A stretch of DNA of 64,000 nucleotides from Candidatus Xenolissoclinum pacificiensis L6 (GTDB lineage: Bacteria; Pseudomonadota; Alphaproteobacteria; Rickettsiales; Anaplasmataceae), in NCBI GenBank assembly GCA_000512675.1, contig AXCJ01000008.1, positions 1 through 64,000 of the forward strand, read 5' to 3'. Below the pieces are notes generated by a model. That model was not told the origin of the DNA. It saw nothing but the letters and a program-made list of their open reading frames with translations, and made no database searches. The position numbers and the translations under genes are program-made. Positions within the stretch are counted from its first letter, which is position 1. Every line of letters starts with the position of its first letter. Shown here piece after piece: positions 1-10,866 of the stretch.

Positions 1-3000
1 TGTGTTTTTCTTCTTAGATAATATAGCATCGTCTTGTAGATCTTTACTTGGAGTATTTCCTTGATGTTTCTCTTTAATATCTAAGTGATCCACAACTTTT
101 ATTTGATCCTGAAAATACTCTACGTGCTTTTCACCCCACAATTGTATTTTCTGAAATACTTCTAATAGGGCGCCTGAAACGTTGCTCACAGAATCTTTTT
201 CTGGAACCAAAATCTGTATATCAAATAATTTCAACTGCATATCACTCAGTAATCTTACCCTTTGATCAAATAGTTTCTCCTCACTTTCTAATGCAACCAA
301 TTGGCTCTTCACTTCCTTTGATGCCTTCAATAAAAATTCCAGTTCTCTTGAGAATACACCCAATAATTTCGACGTTCTCAAGGTGAATTCTTGAAAAAAC
401 ATATCCTTTCTTGTCATGCAATCCATTACTTCTTTAAACTTATCCAATACAATGGATTGCTGTAGAGAAAAGATGTGAGATAATTCTTTGAATATCTCTA
501 CTGCCTCGACATCTTTTATACTTGATTGTAATGATAATTCTTGTATTTCTTTCAAAATAGGAGATAGTTGAACAAACACTTTATTAAGGTCTTGATTGTC
601 GAATGTCTTCAATTGTTCTAATAAAAATTCTAATATCTCGTGTGCTCCTACCAATGACTCTTTCTGTGTTTGTGAATTTGACCTGTTTTCTAGTTGTATT
701 AATGCATTCAGTGCCTCTTGTACAAAAAATATTTGTCCTTTGACCGTCTGTTCCTGTAACATTTTAGATACTCTGTTTGTTAACGACGTATTTTGTTGTA
801 CCAGCTTACTTAACTCTTTCGATCTATTTATTTTTTGCAATTGCGGAGAGATATTCTGCAATGTTACTTCTATTATCCTCAATTCTTTAAGTGATACATT
901 TCCATTTAACTGGCTCTCTAAAAATGACATTTTTTGACCTAGATTATTCATCATATCTATTTGTAATTTATTCATTACTTCTGTAACTTCTTCTTGTCCT
1001 CGTTGCCAATATATTTCAGTAATCTGATGTGTATACTTATGTACTTGAGCTAATGTATTCTCTAGCCAATCTGTCCCCATCCCCGTTAATAATATTTCTC
1101 CCTTCAAGAAATCAGATTGATTAGACATTTTATCAAAAACAGTATTCTTTATGTGCTGAATGATATTTTGTATTGTTACACATTGTTCTTTCGAAATGTT
1201 GTGAGGTTCTTGTAATTGGTCATATATAATTTTCAGTTTTTGCTCCGTGATTCTACGTATTTCTGTAAACAACATTTTGTCTGTTTTCCCAGATATATCA
1301 TCATATTCTTTATTCATCGGATTCACCAACTCTGTATGACCATTCCCTGCCTCAAGATTTGAGAATTTTACTTCTTTATCTAATAAATCCATGTCATTTT
1401 TGCGTTGGTCTCGATTATCCAGAATCTCTTCGAAAGCATCAATAGTACTCTTTTCTTCTCGAAGCTGATCGAATATTAGCGATACTTTATCCAATGCTTC
1501 CATCTGCATCCTCTTCAATACAGAATGCATTACATCAAAGAATTCCATATGATAATTATCGTTTTCTATATATTCACCCAATGAGTTTTTAATATCCTTT
1601 AGTTCATAGTTTGCCTCATCCAGATTATCACTCATATCATTCAAGATATTCCTTACCTCATTCAAGTTTATCGGTAACATTTCTGATATAGAACCACCTA
1701 GTACTTCCTGTATAATGCCCAAACGTTTTTCCATATCCACATAAAATTCTTTCAGTCTATGGTAGGATATCATACTTGACAATTTACTTTTATGTGATTC
1801 CAGTATCTCTCCCACATCCTTTATTTCTGATGACTGTTTTACTTCCTTGAGTTGTTCTAGGATTTTGCCACATAATACCTCTCTTGCGTTTAATTTTTCT
1901 AATGACATATCTCGATATTGTATCGGGATATTTGAGAATCTATCAAATAAATTCGATATTCGTTCCTTTACGATGTCCACTTCTGCGTTAGAGACTAACT
2001 TAGATATTTGTATTCCTTCTAATTCCTCAAATATTTCTTCTTGTTGTTGTGTGTATGACATTTGGAATATTTCAGCCAGCTTATCCGATAATTCTTTAAT
2101 TTGTACTTCGTCAAGATCAGATAATTTATTTTCTGGAGATACACGTAATTCCTCTAGATATGAAAATAACTCCTGTGATACATTGATAATCTTCTGCACA
2201 GATAGAGCTTTCCTGTCCTGTAATAATGTTGATAAATTGCTCAAGACTCTTGATGTTGTTTTGACTGAAGTGCTTATATCTTGCGATTCAAATCGAATCA
2301 TACAATCTTCTATTTCCCATATTAGACTTGTATATTGGGGTGTATATAATATAGATTCTGCATGTATCAATACACTCCCATACAGTTCCTGTACTGTATC
2401 TGGTTGACTACTCATATCCAGAGACATTAGCAACCTCAACAGAGAAGATACTTTACTATCCACAAATATATTTTGTCCATATCTGTTGTTTTGATCTAAT
2501 AAAACCGATAATTGATCTAACAACACTAATACTTCGTTTATTAGAGGCTGTTTGTCTTCTTTCTGTCTCAATTTATACAACACACCTTCCAATGTCTCCA
2601 AATTGTCCAGTATAGATCCTTTTTCTTGTTGATATAATAACGTAAATACTTTCTGTAACAAATTTCTATTCTGCATTTCTAACTGACATAACAATGCTGT
2701 ATTACTGGGTGCACATGATTTACGTACTTGTCTAAGGTGCTTTGCTAATTCCTGTAATACCTCTTTTTTTTGCGTCAATTGCAAATCTTCTGTACTCATG
2801 AAACTATCTAATGAATTAGACATTTCACACAATAATCGTGATAACCTCTTTAATGGCATCACTGTTCCGGATTGTTCAGATTGGAACATTATCAACATAA
2901 TCTCTTGCAATACCCCTGAATTATATCGTTTAAATAATGTTGTAGTTATTTCATCCAATCTATTCTTACTCTGTTGTATTATTTCATGCATCTCACTCGA

Positions 3001-5871
3001 ACCTTCGATCTCCTCTAATTTAGACGATATACCTTCTAATATCTTACTTTTCTCTAAGCGTTCATCTGGTATATTCATGTGAGAATATGTCGATAATTCA
3101 AGTAATAAGTCTGATACCCTTGTGCATAAAATCGCTTCATCCTCTTGATTTTCAGCAATGCGTATTATATCCAGCTCCCGAAATATCTCATCTTGTCGCT
3201 GTTGAGATAATATCTGAGATATATACTGTACCATATTTGTATTTTGTTGCTTCACTACCCCTAACAAATCACTTAACTCTGGTGACAAAGATATTTTATC
3301 TAGTGAATAAGATAATTTCTCCAATATAATTTGCATCTCAGAAAAGTTTATATCTCCCTTTTGAGAATCACGTAACATCACAGGTATACATATCAATATG
3401 TCTTGTAATTGCTTCAATACAACCTGTTTTCTTTCGATAGATAGAGCATCTCCATATTCCGTCAATTCAGATATAATCGCGTTTAATTTCAATGGTTCTT
3501 TACGTGTTAAAACCCATTGTAATGAATTCTCTGACTTAAATAATACAAATGATTTAGAGTCCTGAGATGCTTGAAAGGGTATATGCGAATCTTTTTTTGC
3601 TCGTACTATTAATCTCTCAATCTTACTCATTTGTTGCATTTTCCCTAGCATACTTTTTACTTTTAACAATATACTTTGATGCTGTTGTTGCATATTCTGC
3701 AGGTTTTCCATGATAGTATCCTTATGAGGTTTTGTATCATTCCATACATACTCCCCTAAATAAAACAAGTTTTCTTTAATTATATGCAAAGATTTTTTTT
3801 GTTCCTCGAAAGTCAATTGATCTTTTTTATACTTCTCCAATAACCCAAATATTTCCGTGAATAAATCTTTTACAAGAGTATCATTGATGACATCTCCAGA
3901 TTGCGTAACTCTTGTCTGAGCCTCCTCATCTTGTAACTGAGCCGAAATCTCAGTTGTGACAATTTGCCTCTTTCCTGATACACTCGATACATTTGTATGT
4001 ACATTATACATATCTTGTAAGTTATATATCATTTCCTGTAAATCCTCCCAATCTTTCATCAAAAAACTGTATTCAGTCATTTCGAGATCTGTTTCAGGAA
4101 TGAAACTCTGTTCTAGTCGACTATCAATTGCTATATCTTGAGATTGTTGCTGTACAATAGATACTTCCATTACATCCTGTAAATAATGTACAATCACCTT
4201 CCTGAGTACTCTTTTATCCTCTGCACTAAATATTTTTGAACCTTGTTCCAACTTATTAATAATTTCATCGATATATTCGTTTAAATCATTTTCAGCAATC
4301 TCTTTTATAGAATACAAGATAAGCATATGCCTCAACTCAGTAATTGCTTTTTGAATATTAACAGTAAAAATAGTACAATACTCTTCCTCTACATATCCTT
4401 TCTCCATAATCACTGTACCATTCTCACATATAGTATCAGATAGAGAATGCATCAGAATGTGTAAATCATTCCTCCTCTTATCCTCAAAGTTCTTCCTCAT
4501 ATCATAAGACTGAGAAAGATCCGAGACATGTTCCAATGCAGTCATACTGTTCATCACAATTGACATACCTTGAGATGTTATAGTCATATTGAGCGCAATC
4601 CCAATCTCTTCTAAAGTGGCGCTCAAAATCTGAATAATACGTGTTATAAATGATCCTGTATAATCAATATCTGCGTCCTTATTTTGTGATTCGTTATTTG
4701 TTCTTAACCTATGATAAATCACAGCATTTCCTATAGCTCTAATAAGAAATACAACCGCTGGCACTACTACGGCAGTCAACACAATCAATTCTTCTATTCC
4801 TAGTATCACCATTAGCACTGTAACAATAGCTCCAATTAATGATACACACCGTAAAGCACATTCCAATTTTATACTTTGTTCCTGTATATCTAATGCCAAT
4901 GAACTATGCACCTTGTCAAACTCTGATTTCATAGCATTATCCCTATGCAAGATACCATAACGATTTTTTATTCTCTCTGCATATTTTGATTGCGCACGAC
5001 CTAATTTGATAATATCATACATTTCTATGCACATATGGATGCTGGTTGCCACAGAAACCAGCGCAAAAGCCAATTGCAATGGTAGCCCAGTCACCAACGA
5101 AACTACTAACAGTGAAATCATCGATAATGCTAAAGCAAACCTTATAATTGAGTGTTTTGTCTGATTTGCTGAATAGAGACGATATACCATATCATAACTC
5201 TCCATCATAAACTCTATATTACTCGTAGTATTTTCTCTAAACATGTGATCATTCACAGGTAACAAAAATACTTGCGTACGATCCAAGTTGGGAACCTGAA
5301 GAATTATATTATTTCTCTCTTGAATTTCTTCCTTACTCAGAGGATCATTATTCATGATCCTATATCTATGATAAACCTCTTTACTTATATCTCCTGTTTC
5401 AAAATATCCAGACAATACCTGATTAAATTTAGAATATATGTATAGTAGTTCTGTATCTTGATGTATATCATCAGTTGCATTATTTCTATTTGAGAAATAA
5501 TAGTTTTTAACACGTGTATCAAGTGAATTCATCTGTCTTCTGATGCTAGTGATAAACTTTTGAATCTCTGAATAAGCTTGTTTATTCAATCCTATAACTA
5601 ACTCGCCCGTATCTGGTGTTAGATCCTCAAGTAATTGCAAAATATCCTGATAATTATCTTGCTTTATAGAACCCTGCTCACGCAATTTTTTCGCTGTTGC
5701 ACCATCAATCAATTTCAATATTCTTGCATAATCGTTTATAGTACTATTTCTTCTAAAAAATTCGATATATTCCTTATGCCGAATTGACATATATTCTATC
5801 TTAGACAACAAATTGACACACGCAACTTCATCAACATAAAAATCCTCTTGAATATTTTCATCCTCTACCAT
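1..5871 (-). CDS. Giant membrane-associated helical/coiled-coil protein, C-terminus beyond left edge (>=1957 codons)
   Basis: ATG on minus strand at 5871 (MVEDENIQEDFYVDEVACVNLLSKIEYMSIRHKEYIEFF...). Forward triplets in phase 1 show no tta/cta/tca in about a dozen 60-bp lines spot-checked, including lines 1-480. The ORF track has no minus ORF here, as expected for one ORF running off the edge. The N-terminal ~580 aa align by eye with the 586-aa protein at 7435-9195. Confidence 0.9.
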   Translation of the reverse strand, partial: MVEDENIQEDFYVDEVACVNLLSKIEYMSIRHKEYIEFFRRNSTINDYARILKLIDGATAKKLREQGSIKQDNYQDILQLLEDLTPDTGELVIGLNKQAYSEIQKFITSIRRQMNSLDTRVKNYYFSNRNNATDDIHQDTELLYIYSKFNQVLSGYFETGDISKEVYHRYRIMNNDPLSKEEIQERNNIILQVPNLDRTQVFLLPVNDHMFRENTTSNIEFMMESYDMVYRLYSANQTKHSIIRFALALSMISLLVVSLVTGLPLQLAFALVSVATSIHMCIEMYDIIKLGRAQSKYAERIKNRYGILHRDNAMKSEFDKVHSSLALDIQEQSIKLECALRCVSLIGAIVTVLMVILGIEELIVLTAVVVPAVVFLIRAIGNAVIYHRLRTNNESQNKDADIDYTGSFITRIIQILSATLEEIGIALNMTITSQGMSIVMNSMTALEHVSDLSQSYDMRKNFEDKRRNDLHILMHSLSDTICENGTVIMEKGYVEEEYCTIFTVNIQKAITELRHMLILYSIKEIAENDLNEYIDEIINKLEQGSKIFSAEDKRVLRKVIVHYLQDVMEVSIVQQQSQDIAIDSRLEQSFIPETDLEMTEYSFLMKDWEDLQEMIYNLQDMYNVHTNVSSVSGKRQIVTTEISAQLQDEEAQTRVTQSGDVINDTLVKDLFTEIFGLLEKYKKDQLTFEEQKKSLHIIKENLFYLGEYVWNDTKPHKDTIMENLQNMQQQHQSILLKVKSMLGKMQQMSKIERLIVRAKKDSHIPFQASQDSKSFVLFKSENSLQWVLTRKEPLKLNAIISELTEYGDALSIERKQVVLKQLQDILICIPVMLRDSQKGDINFSEMQIILEKLSYSLDKISLSPELSDLLGVVKQQNTNMVQYISQILSQQRQDEIFRELDIIRIAENQEDEAILCTRVSDLLLELSTYSHMNIPDERLEKSKILEGISSKLEEIEGSSEMHEIIQQSKNRLDEITTTLFKRYNSGVLQEIMLIMFQSEQSGTVMPLKRLSRLLCEMSNSLDSFMSTEDLQLTQKKEVLQELAKHLRQVRKSCAPSNTALLCQLEMQNRNLLQKVFTLLYQQEKGSILDNLETLEGVLYKLRQKEDKQPLINEVLVLLDQLSVLLDQNNRYGQNIFVDSKVSSLLRLLMSLDMSSQPDTVQELYGSVLIHAESILYTPQYTSLIWEIEDCMIRFESQDISTSVKTTSRVLSNLSTLLQDRKALSVQKIINVSQELFSYLEELRVSPENKLSDLDEVQIKELSDKLAEIFQMSYTQQQEEIFEELEGIQISKLVSNAEVDIVKERISNLFDRFSNIPIQYRDMSLEKLNAREVLCGKILEQLKEVKQSSEIKDVGEILESHKSKLSSMISYHRLKEFYVDMEKRLGIIQEVLGGSISEMLPINLNEVRNILNDMSDNLDEANYELKDIKNSLGEYIENDNYHMEFFDVMHSVLKRMQMEALDKVSLIFDQLREEKSTIDAFEEILDNRDQRKNDMDLLDKEVKFSNLEAGNGHTELVNPMNKEYDDISGKTDKMLFTEIRRITEQKLKIIYDQLQEPHNISKEQCVTIQNIIQHIKNTVFDKMSNQSDFLKGEILLTGMGTDWLENTLAQVHKYTHQITEIYWQRGQEEVTEVMNKLQIDMMNNLGQKMSFLESQLNGNVSLKELRIIEVTLQNISPQLQKINRSKELSKLVQQNTSLTNRVSKMLQEQTVKGQIFFVQEALNALIQLENRSNSQTQKESLVGAHEILEFLLEQLKTFDNQDLNKVFVQLSPILKEIQELSLQSSIKDVEAVEIFKELSHIFSLQQSIVLDKFKEVMDCMTRKDMFFQEFTLRTSKLLGVFSRELEFLLKASKEVKSQLVALESEEKLFDQRVRLLSDMQLKLFDIQILVPEKDSVSNVSGALLEVFQKIQLWGEKHVEYFQDQIKVVDHLDIKEKHQGNTPSKDLQDDAILSKKKNT

Positions 5872-6647
5872 AGTTATTAAGCTGTCCTAATTATAAAAGA
5901 TCTTGATTTGTTACTTTGTAAATAAATATCTTGATTTAGAAACTAACCAAATATTATTTTGTTGTAGATATTTAATCAAAAATAATTATTATTGTTAAAA
6001 ATAATACACAGACACTATTATAAAAATATTAATAAAATAATCTATATATATCAATCTAAAGTATTTTGTATTAATAAGTGTTATTTTGTGAAATAATATT
6101 GAATCTTAATATTTCTAATATAGAAAGATATTTATTTTATATTATACTATAAAGTTAATGAATCGTTTCCCTTTTCTATATAACGCGATCCAAGCTCTTT
6201 TTTTTTTGATCCACCGTGTATTTCGTCTATTTCTAATTCTCCGAAATCTTATTGAAAATTTCTCAAAAGATCATTCAATTCAGTATTGATACATTACTGA
6301 CATCTAAAATCCTTATAATCACCCTAAATCCTAAACCATACTGATATATCTTCAATGCTTTTTTTGATCATCACATCTATATTTTGGACCATCCATCTCT
6401 TTATCTGTTCTTAATTGCATACTATTACTCCATATGGACTGTAATGAGCAAATACCACAAAAATAAATTCATTACGGTTCTCACTCCTTCTATTCACTTT
6501 GCAACATTCATCCCCTATAAAACACCAGTAAACAATCTATAATCCGATGGATTTTTGAATAAAATTTCTGTGAAATTGTAGAAAAAAGGGTATATGATTG
6601 AATAATATCAAGTTTAAAAAGCATGTAACAAATAACATATAAGAAAG

Positions 6648-7312
6648 ATGGATAGAAGATTATACCCGATTGAGAAATTTGATGAGATGATCTTGCCAAT
6701 CATCGAAAAGAGTGAGGATCTGGAAAGGATCAAGTATTCTGTGAAATATTATATGTATTACGGAACTACCATGGAGAGATCTACCTAAGTGCTATGGAAG
6801 ATGGCACAGTATATATATGAAATTCCAAAATCAAAGGAAGTGGAAGATAGTATCTATTTTACAAAATAACGAGGATGTAAAAGTCAATATAGTGATCTAG
6901 TGCTTTTACCACAGACATGGTGGAAGTAAAAAAGAAGTCAACAGTCACAAGGAAGAATTATATCGGGATTAAAACTGCATTTAGCTATAATACCAGACTT
7001 TAAAATCATAGAGGTTTAACTGGGGGGGAATTAAGGTAGATATTAGTTTTGCCAGTAAACTGACAAAAAATGTAGTAGAAGATAAAGGGTATGATAGTGA
7101 TAGAAAAAAACTCCAAGAACTATGCAATATTACTGTTATATCGAAAAAATCGTATTAAACCCATTATATATAACAAACATATATTCAAATTCCAGTCTAA
7201 AATAGAAAATTCCTTCGCTAAACTTAAGGAAAATAGACATTTAGCTTTACGATTTGAAAAAATCAGACTTATCTTTTCCTTATTAAATATCACCTTTGTT
7301 AACAGTGACTAA
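6648..7312 (+). pseudogene. Degenerate IS5-family transposase (type A)
   Basis: Starts MDRRLYPIEKFDEMILPIIEK, then broken frames including PWRDLPKCYGRWHSIYMKFQ and a tail KIENSFAKLKENRHLALRFEKIRLIFSLL, typical of IS5-group DDE transposases. Multiple frameshifts. Confidence 0.75.
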
Positions 7313-7434
7313 TGAAGCTAAGCTATAAGAAGGACTACAAGAAACCACGAATATTTTTTAGACTATTTGGTATAAAGATAAATAAATTCAATAGAATAGT
7401 TCAAAAGATACAGCCTGTATAGAAAAGTCAAATA
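7313..7434 (+). pseudogene. Fragment of ISL2-like IS5-family transposase N-terminus (type C)
   Basis: 'agactatttggtataaagataaataaattcaatagaatagttcaaaagatacagcctgtatagaaaagtcaaatactacaaag' matches the start of the element at about 19530-19635. Confidence 0.6.
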
Positions 7435-9195
7435 CTACAAAGAAACACCCGGTACACCATTATCATGTTCTTGAGCATGATCGACATCCAAATTATCAAT
7501 CTCTACTTCTTGGACTTGACTACTGATAACACTTTCTTGTTGATCCTTAATAGAGATATGAGATTGTACCTTTAAGTGCTCTTTGAGTATCTGGCTGAAT
7601 ATCTTCTTTTCCTCTACATTCAAATCCAAGAGTGTCTTTTCCTGTATTTTATTGATAAATTCTTCAATATATTTATCTATTTCTTGTGTAGTAACTGTCT
7701 TAACATTATCGATTGTATATTTATTGGTCAGATCATTAATCCAGTTTTGAACTTCAGTACTGAGAATATTACCAAAATACGTCTCTATAAAGCTTTTTGG
7801 TAAAATAACTTCACTGTTTCGAAGCAGAGTTTCAGACATAGTTTCTTGTAATACATTATTATCATTCTTCTCTTTATTATAAAACCTTTTCACCAACTTA
7901 ACACTTAAATTAATAGTGATTACATGTCTAAATAAACTCAACGTATTCACTACCACAGAAAATATAGGGCCTGAAATCACCGTCATTGATTTTACAAAAT
8001 TTGTCACTGCTTCTTCAATATTAGAAAAAAAATGTTTTTTCAACGAATCCGTATATACAAAATCTGTTTCCTGTGCTTCAGAATTCATACCTGTGTATGC
8101 TATAGTATTTCCTACAACTTTGATTACCATTATAACTATTGGTATAATTAAAGCAGTACACAATAAAAACTCCTGAATTCCTAAAGCAAGCGATATTATC
8201 AATAATACGGAATTTATTAATGAAATAACACGTAATAATAATTCCATGTATAAAGTTTTTCTGTTAATCTTTGCCGAATACTCACTATGCACATTAGAAA
8301 ATTCTGATTGCATAATATTTCCAGATGAACCATAAGGATTTTTAATAGCCTGCTTATATTCCTTTTGATCCTGAAGTAATATTATAGTATTTATAATCTC
8401 TATACATGAAAATATATTACTCACTAATGAAATTATTGAAAACGCTAGTGCCATTGGTATTCCAGTAAAAAAACCAATCCATGTTATTGATACCAAAGAT
8501 ATTAAAATAATGAATTTTATTATTGAAGCAAGTGTGTGACGCAATGCATACTGACGATATAATTTATCATAATTATTTCTTACAATACCTAGATTATTAG
8601 AGATATTTTCATATAACATCTGTTTATTGTATGGTAAAAGAAATTTTTTCTGATGAGCTTCACTACTCATAAAATTAAAATTTATAATTACCTGATTTTT
8701 TTCTTTAATCTCCTGAGTAGATAAAGGTTTATTGTCCTTAATAAGATGTTTATTATATTGTTCTTCTGTAATATATTTCTTTATCCAAGATTCTCGTAAT
8801 ATTTTATTAAATTGATCATATATATATAACAGCTCTGTATTCTCAGATATATCTGTTTTTTTTGCCTCCTGTGAATAATAGTATCCTTCAAGATAAATAT
8901 CAATTTTTTGTAATCGATCATAAATCATGGGTACAAATTCTTTTATTGATTTTGAAGAATCAATATTCTGTAGTTTTCTCAGAATTGTTTTATAATTCCC
9001 AGCTTGTATTTCAACGTCTAATTCTTGAGAGATCTTTTGATCAACTTCCGATAATATTGCTGTATACTTATCCCTAATATCTTGTTTTTTGAAAAACTGG
9101 GTATATTCTGCATATTTGATTGCGGTATATTCTATTTTAGATAACAAATTGATAGATGTAATATCATTATTTCCATTCATTTGTTTTTTTAACAT
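7435..9195 (-). CDS. Hypothetical protein with two hydrophobic hairpins; paralog of the N-terminal module of the giant ORF 1-5871
   Basis: 586-aa ORF. Shared motifs: NLLSKIEY, TGIPMALAFSIISLVSNIFSCIEI vs TGLPLQLAFALVSVATSIHMCIEM, IKNPYG...SEFSNVHS vs IKNRYG...SEFDKVHS. Confidence 0.85.
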   Translation of the reverse strand: MLKKQMNGNNDITSINLLSKIEYTAIKYAEYTQFFKKQDIRDKYTAILSEVDQKISQELDVEIQAGNYKTILRKLQNIDSSKSIKEFVPMIYDRLQKIDIYLEGYYYSQEAKKTDISENTELLYIYDQFNKILRESWIKKYITEEQYNKHLIKDNKPLSTQEIKEKNQVIINFNFMSSEAHQKKFLLPYNKQMLYENISNNLGIVRNNYDKLYRQYALRHTLASIIKFIILISLVSITWIGFFTGIPMALAFSIISLVSNIFSCIEIINTIILLQDQKEYKQAIKNPYGSSGNIMQSEFSNVHSEYSAKINRKTLYMELLLRVISLINSVLLIISLALGIQEFLLCTALIIPIVIMVIKVVGNTIAYTGMNSEAQETDFVYTDSLKKHFFSNIEEAVTNFVKSMTVISGPIFSVVVNTLSLFRHVITINLSVKLVKRFYNKEKNDNNVLQETMSETLLRNSEVILPKSFIETYFGNILSTEVQNWINDLTNKYTIDNVKTVTTQEIDKYIEEFINKIQEKTLLDLNVEEKKIFSQILKEHLKVQSHISIKDQQESVISSQVQEVEIDNLDVDHAQEHDNGVPGVSL

Positions 9196-9589
9196 GACTC
9201 CATAGTTTATAAATCAACTTTAAATGATAATATATGAGATAATTTATTATATATTAATGTATTGTATTCTATATTATCATATATTCTATCTGTAATATAT
9301 TATTAAATTATTTAAATACATTCATAATAAAAGCATATTGAATAATCCCAGCAACCCGTAGAACGCTCAATTGATACCTAAAAAGAAGTATATGAAACAT
9401 CTTAAAAAAGATAGATCACGAAGATCTAGAAGAGAAAATCAGGAGATAAAAAAATCCCTGAATAAAAGACCCATCAATGTGACAGAAAAACATTAACCGA
9501 TATAAACAATCTTGAACATTTTCTATACAACAACGGAAGTCAGTATAAAAAGTTTTTATCAAACGGATAATTTCAAAAAAACTACAAAA

Positions 9590-9626
9590 AAGAAAGAAAG
9601 AAAACCAATAAGTTTCTCTCTTTCTT
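9590..9626 (-). terminator. Putative intrinsic terminator of the 9661-10866 OMP gene
   Basis: aagaaagaaagaaa (9590-9603) pairs with tttctctctttctt (9613-9626) with one mismatch, 35 bp past the stop; T-rich on the minus strand. Confidence 0.45.
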
Positions 9627-9660
9627 AATAATGATTATAAATTACTACGAAGAATCCCTA

Positions 9661-10866
9661 TTAAAAAGCAATAGTTACACCAAGTTTCACATTAACGCTA
9701 AATTGAGTACCAATCAAAGCAGTTACAGGAGAAGGATTCTCATCAGTTACTCTATAGAAAGGAACAACATTAGTATTATAAGAAATAGGTGCATCAGCTG
9801 TGACCGATGTAGCAGCTGCTCCAACACTATTTGGAGTTATATTATCAGGAACACTGTAAGTAATACCTTTAGCATTATCAACAATCATACTATAAGCATT
9901 CACACCACCTGAACTCTCAATATTCAGCTTCATCATATTAGCATCAAGTTGAGCAGATCCAGCTTGAGAGGTTAATAAATCCAAAGTAGTACTAGGCTTC
10001 TTAGTCGTTGAGTCTTGCATACCATCAGGGAAGAATTTCGTATCCCAAGAATTTCCTTCTACATCAGAAAGTTCCATTTCATATGCACCAAAGAATCCCA
10101 CATCGAAGAACACTCCTATATTAGAGTTTGTAAAAGGTATTCTACCACCTATTGCAATTTCTCCAGCCGGTGTAAACCCTGTTAATTCTTGCCCAGAAAC
10201 AGTTTCATGTTTTACATAAGCACCACCCACAGAAAGTTTGGCATATGGAATAAACTTTTGATGTACAGGCTTAGCAAATCCAACAATTACACCATAAAAA
10301 TCAGTCCCCATAGTCTTAAGATCAACACCATCTTCTCTTACACTTCCAGCATAATCCTCTGAGCTTAATTTAACACTGGCAGGAACTGCGGTAGAGTTAC
10401 TATTACTAACATTTGTATACGTCGCTTCCGTATTAAAACGTACCATAGAAGGAACGTTTTGTGGTACAGTACCACCTGGAACAGCCTTATAAGCACTAGA
10501 AACAACAGGTTGCGACTTAGCGTTACCGTCACCATCAACAAACTCTTCGAGTCCACGATATGACATTCCTACACCAAGGAATACATTGTCAGTTACAAAC
10601 ATTCCAGCTTCTGCACCAACACCCATGTAACTATTAGGTATGTTATCACTTTTCAAAGTAGAAAGAGAATACTCGCCTTCATTAGAAGAAGTTTTCACTG
10701 ATACATCGTATTCCATAGTAAACGATGGATTATACGATACCGACACATACTTCATACCCTTTGATCCAGGGGACATCTTCATAGAACCATTCATTGCCAT
10801 AGCACTAGTGGAACTCATAAACAGCATAGCCATTGCTGCTGTTCCAAGTAAAAGTTTCTTATTCAT
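9661..10866 (-). CDS. P44/Msp2-like outer membrane beta-barrel protein
   Basis: Signal peptide MNKKLLLGTAAMAMLFMSSTSAMA, YVSVSYNPSF start, C-terminal ...VNVKLGVTIAF typical of OMP barrels. Confidence 0.8.
   Translation of the reverse strand: MNKKLLLGTAAMAMLFMSSTSAMAMNGSMKMSPGSKGMKYVSVSYNPSFTMEYDVSVKTSSNEGEYSLSTLKSDNIPNSYMGVGAEAGMFVTDNVFLGVGMSYRGLEEFVDGDGNAKSQPVVSSAYKAVPGGTVPQNVPSMVRFNTEATYTNVSNSNSTAVPASVKLSSEDYAGSVREDGVDLKTMGTDFYGVIVGFAKPVHQKFIPYAKLSVGGAYVKHETVSGQELTGFTPAGEIAIGGRIPFTNSNIGVFFDVGFFGAYEMELSDVEGNSWDTKFFPDGMQDSTTKKPSTTLDLLTSQAGSAQLDANMMKLNIESSGGVNAYSMIVDNAKGITYSVPDNITPNSVGAAATSVTADAPISYNTNVVPFYRVTDENPSPVTALIGTQFSVNVKLGVTIAF

Noticed and set aside
596-4141. Plus-strand ORFs of 60-190 aa (596-937, 1847-2407, 2798-3082, 3087-3329, 3956-4141)
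   Set aside because: Antisense to the giant minus-strand ORF; Cys/Ser/Asn-rich low-complexity translations typical of reverse-frame reading.
6508-6699. 63-aa minus ORF
   Set aside because: Overlaps the start of the plus-strand IS5 remnant; no independent support.
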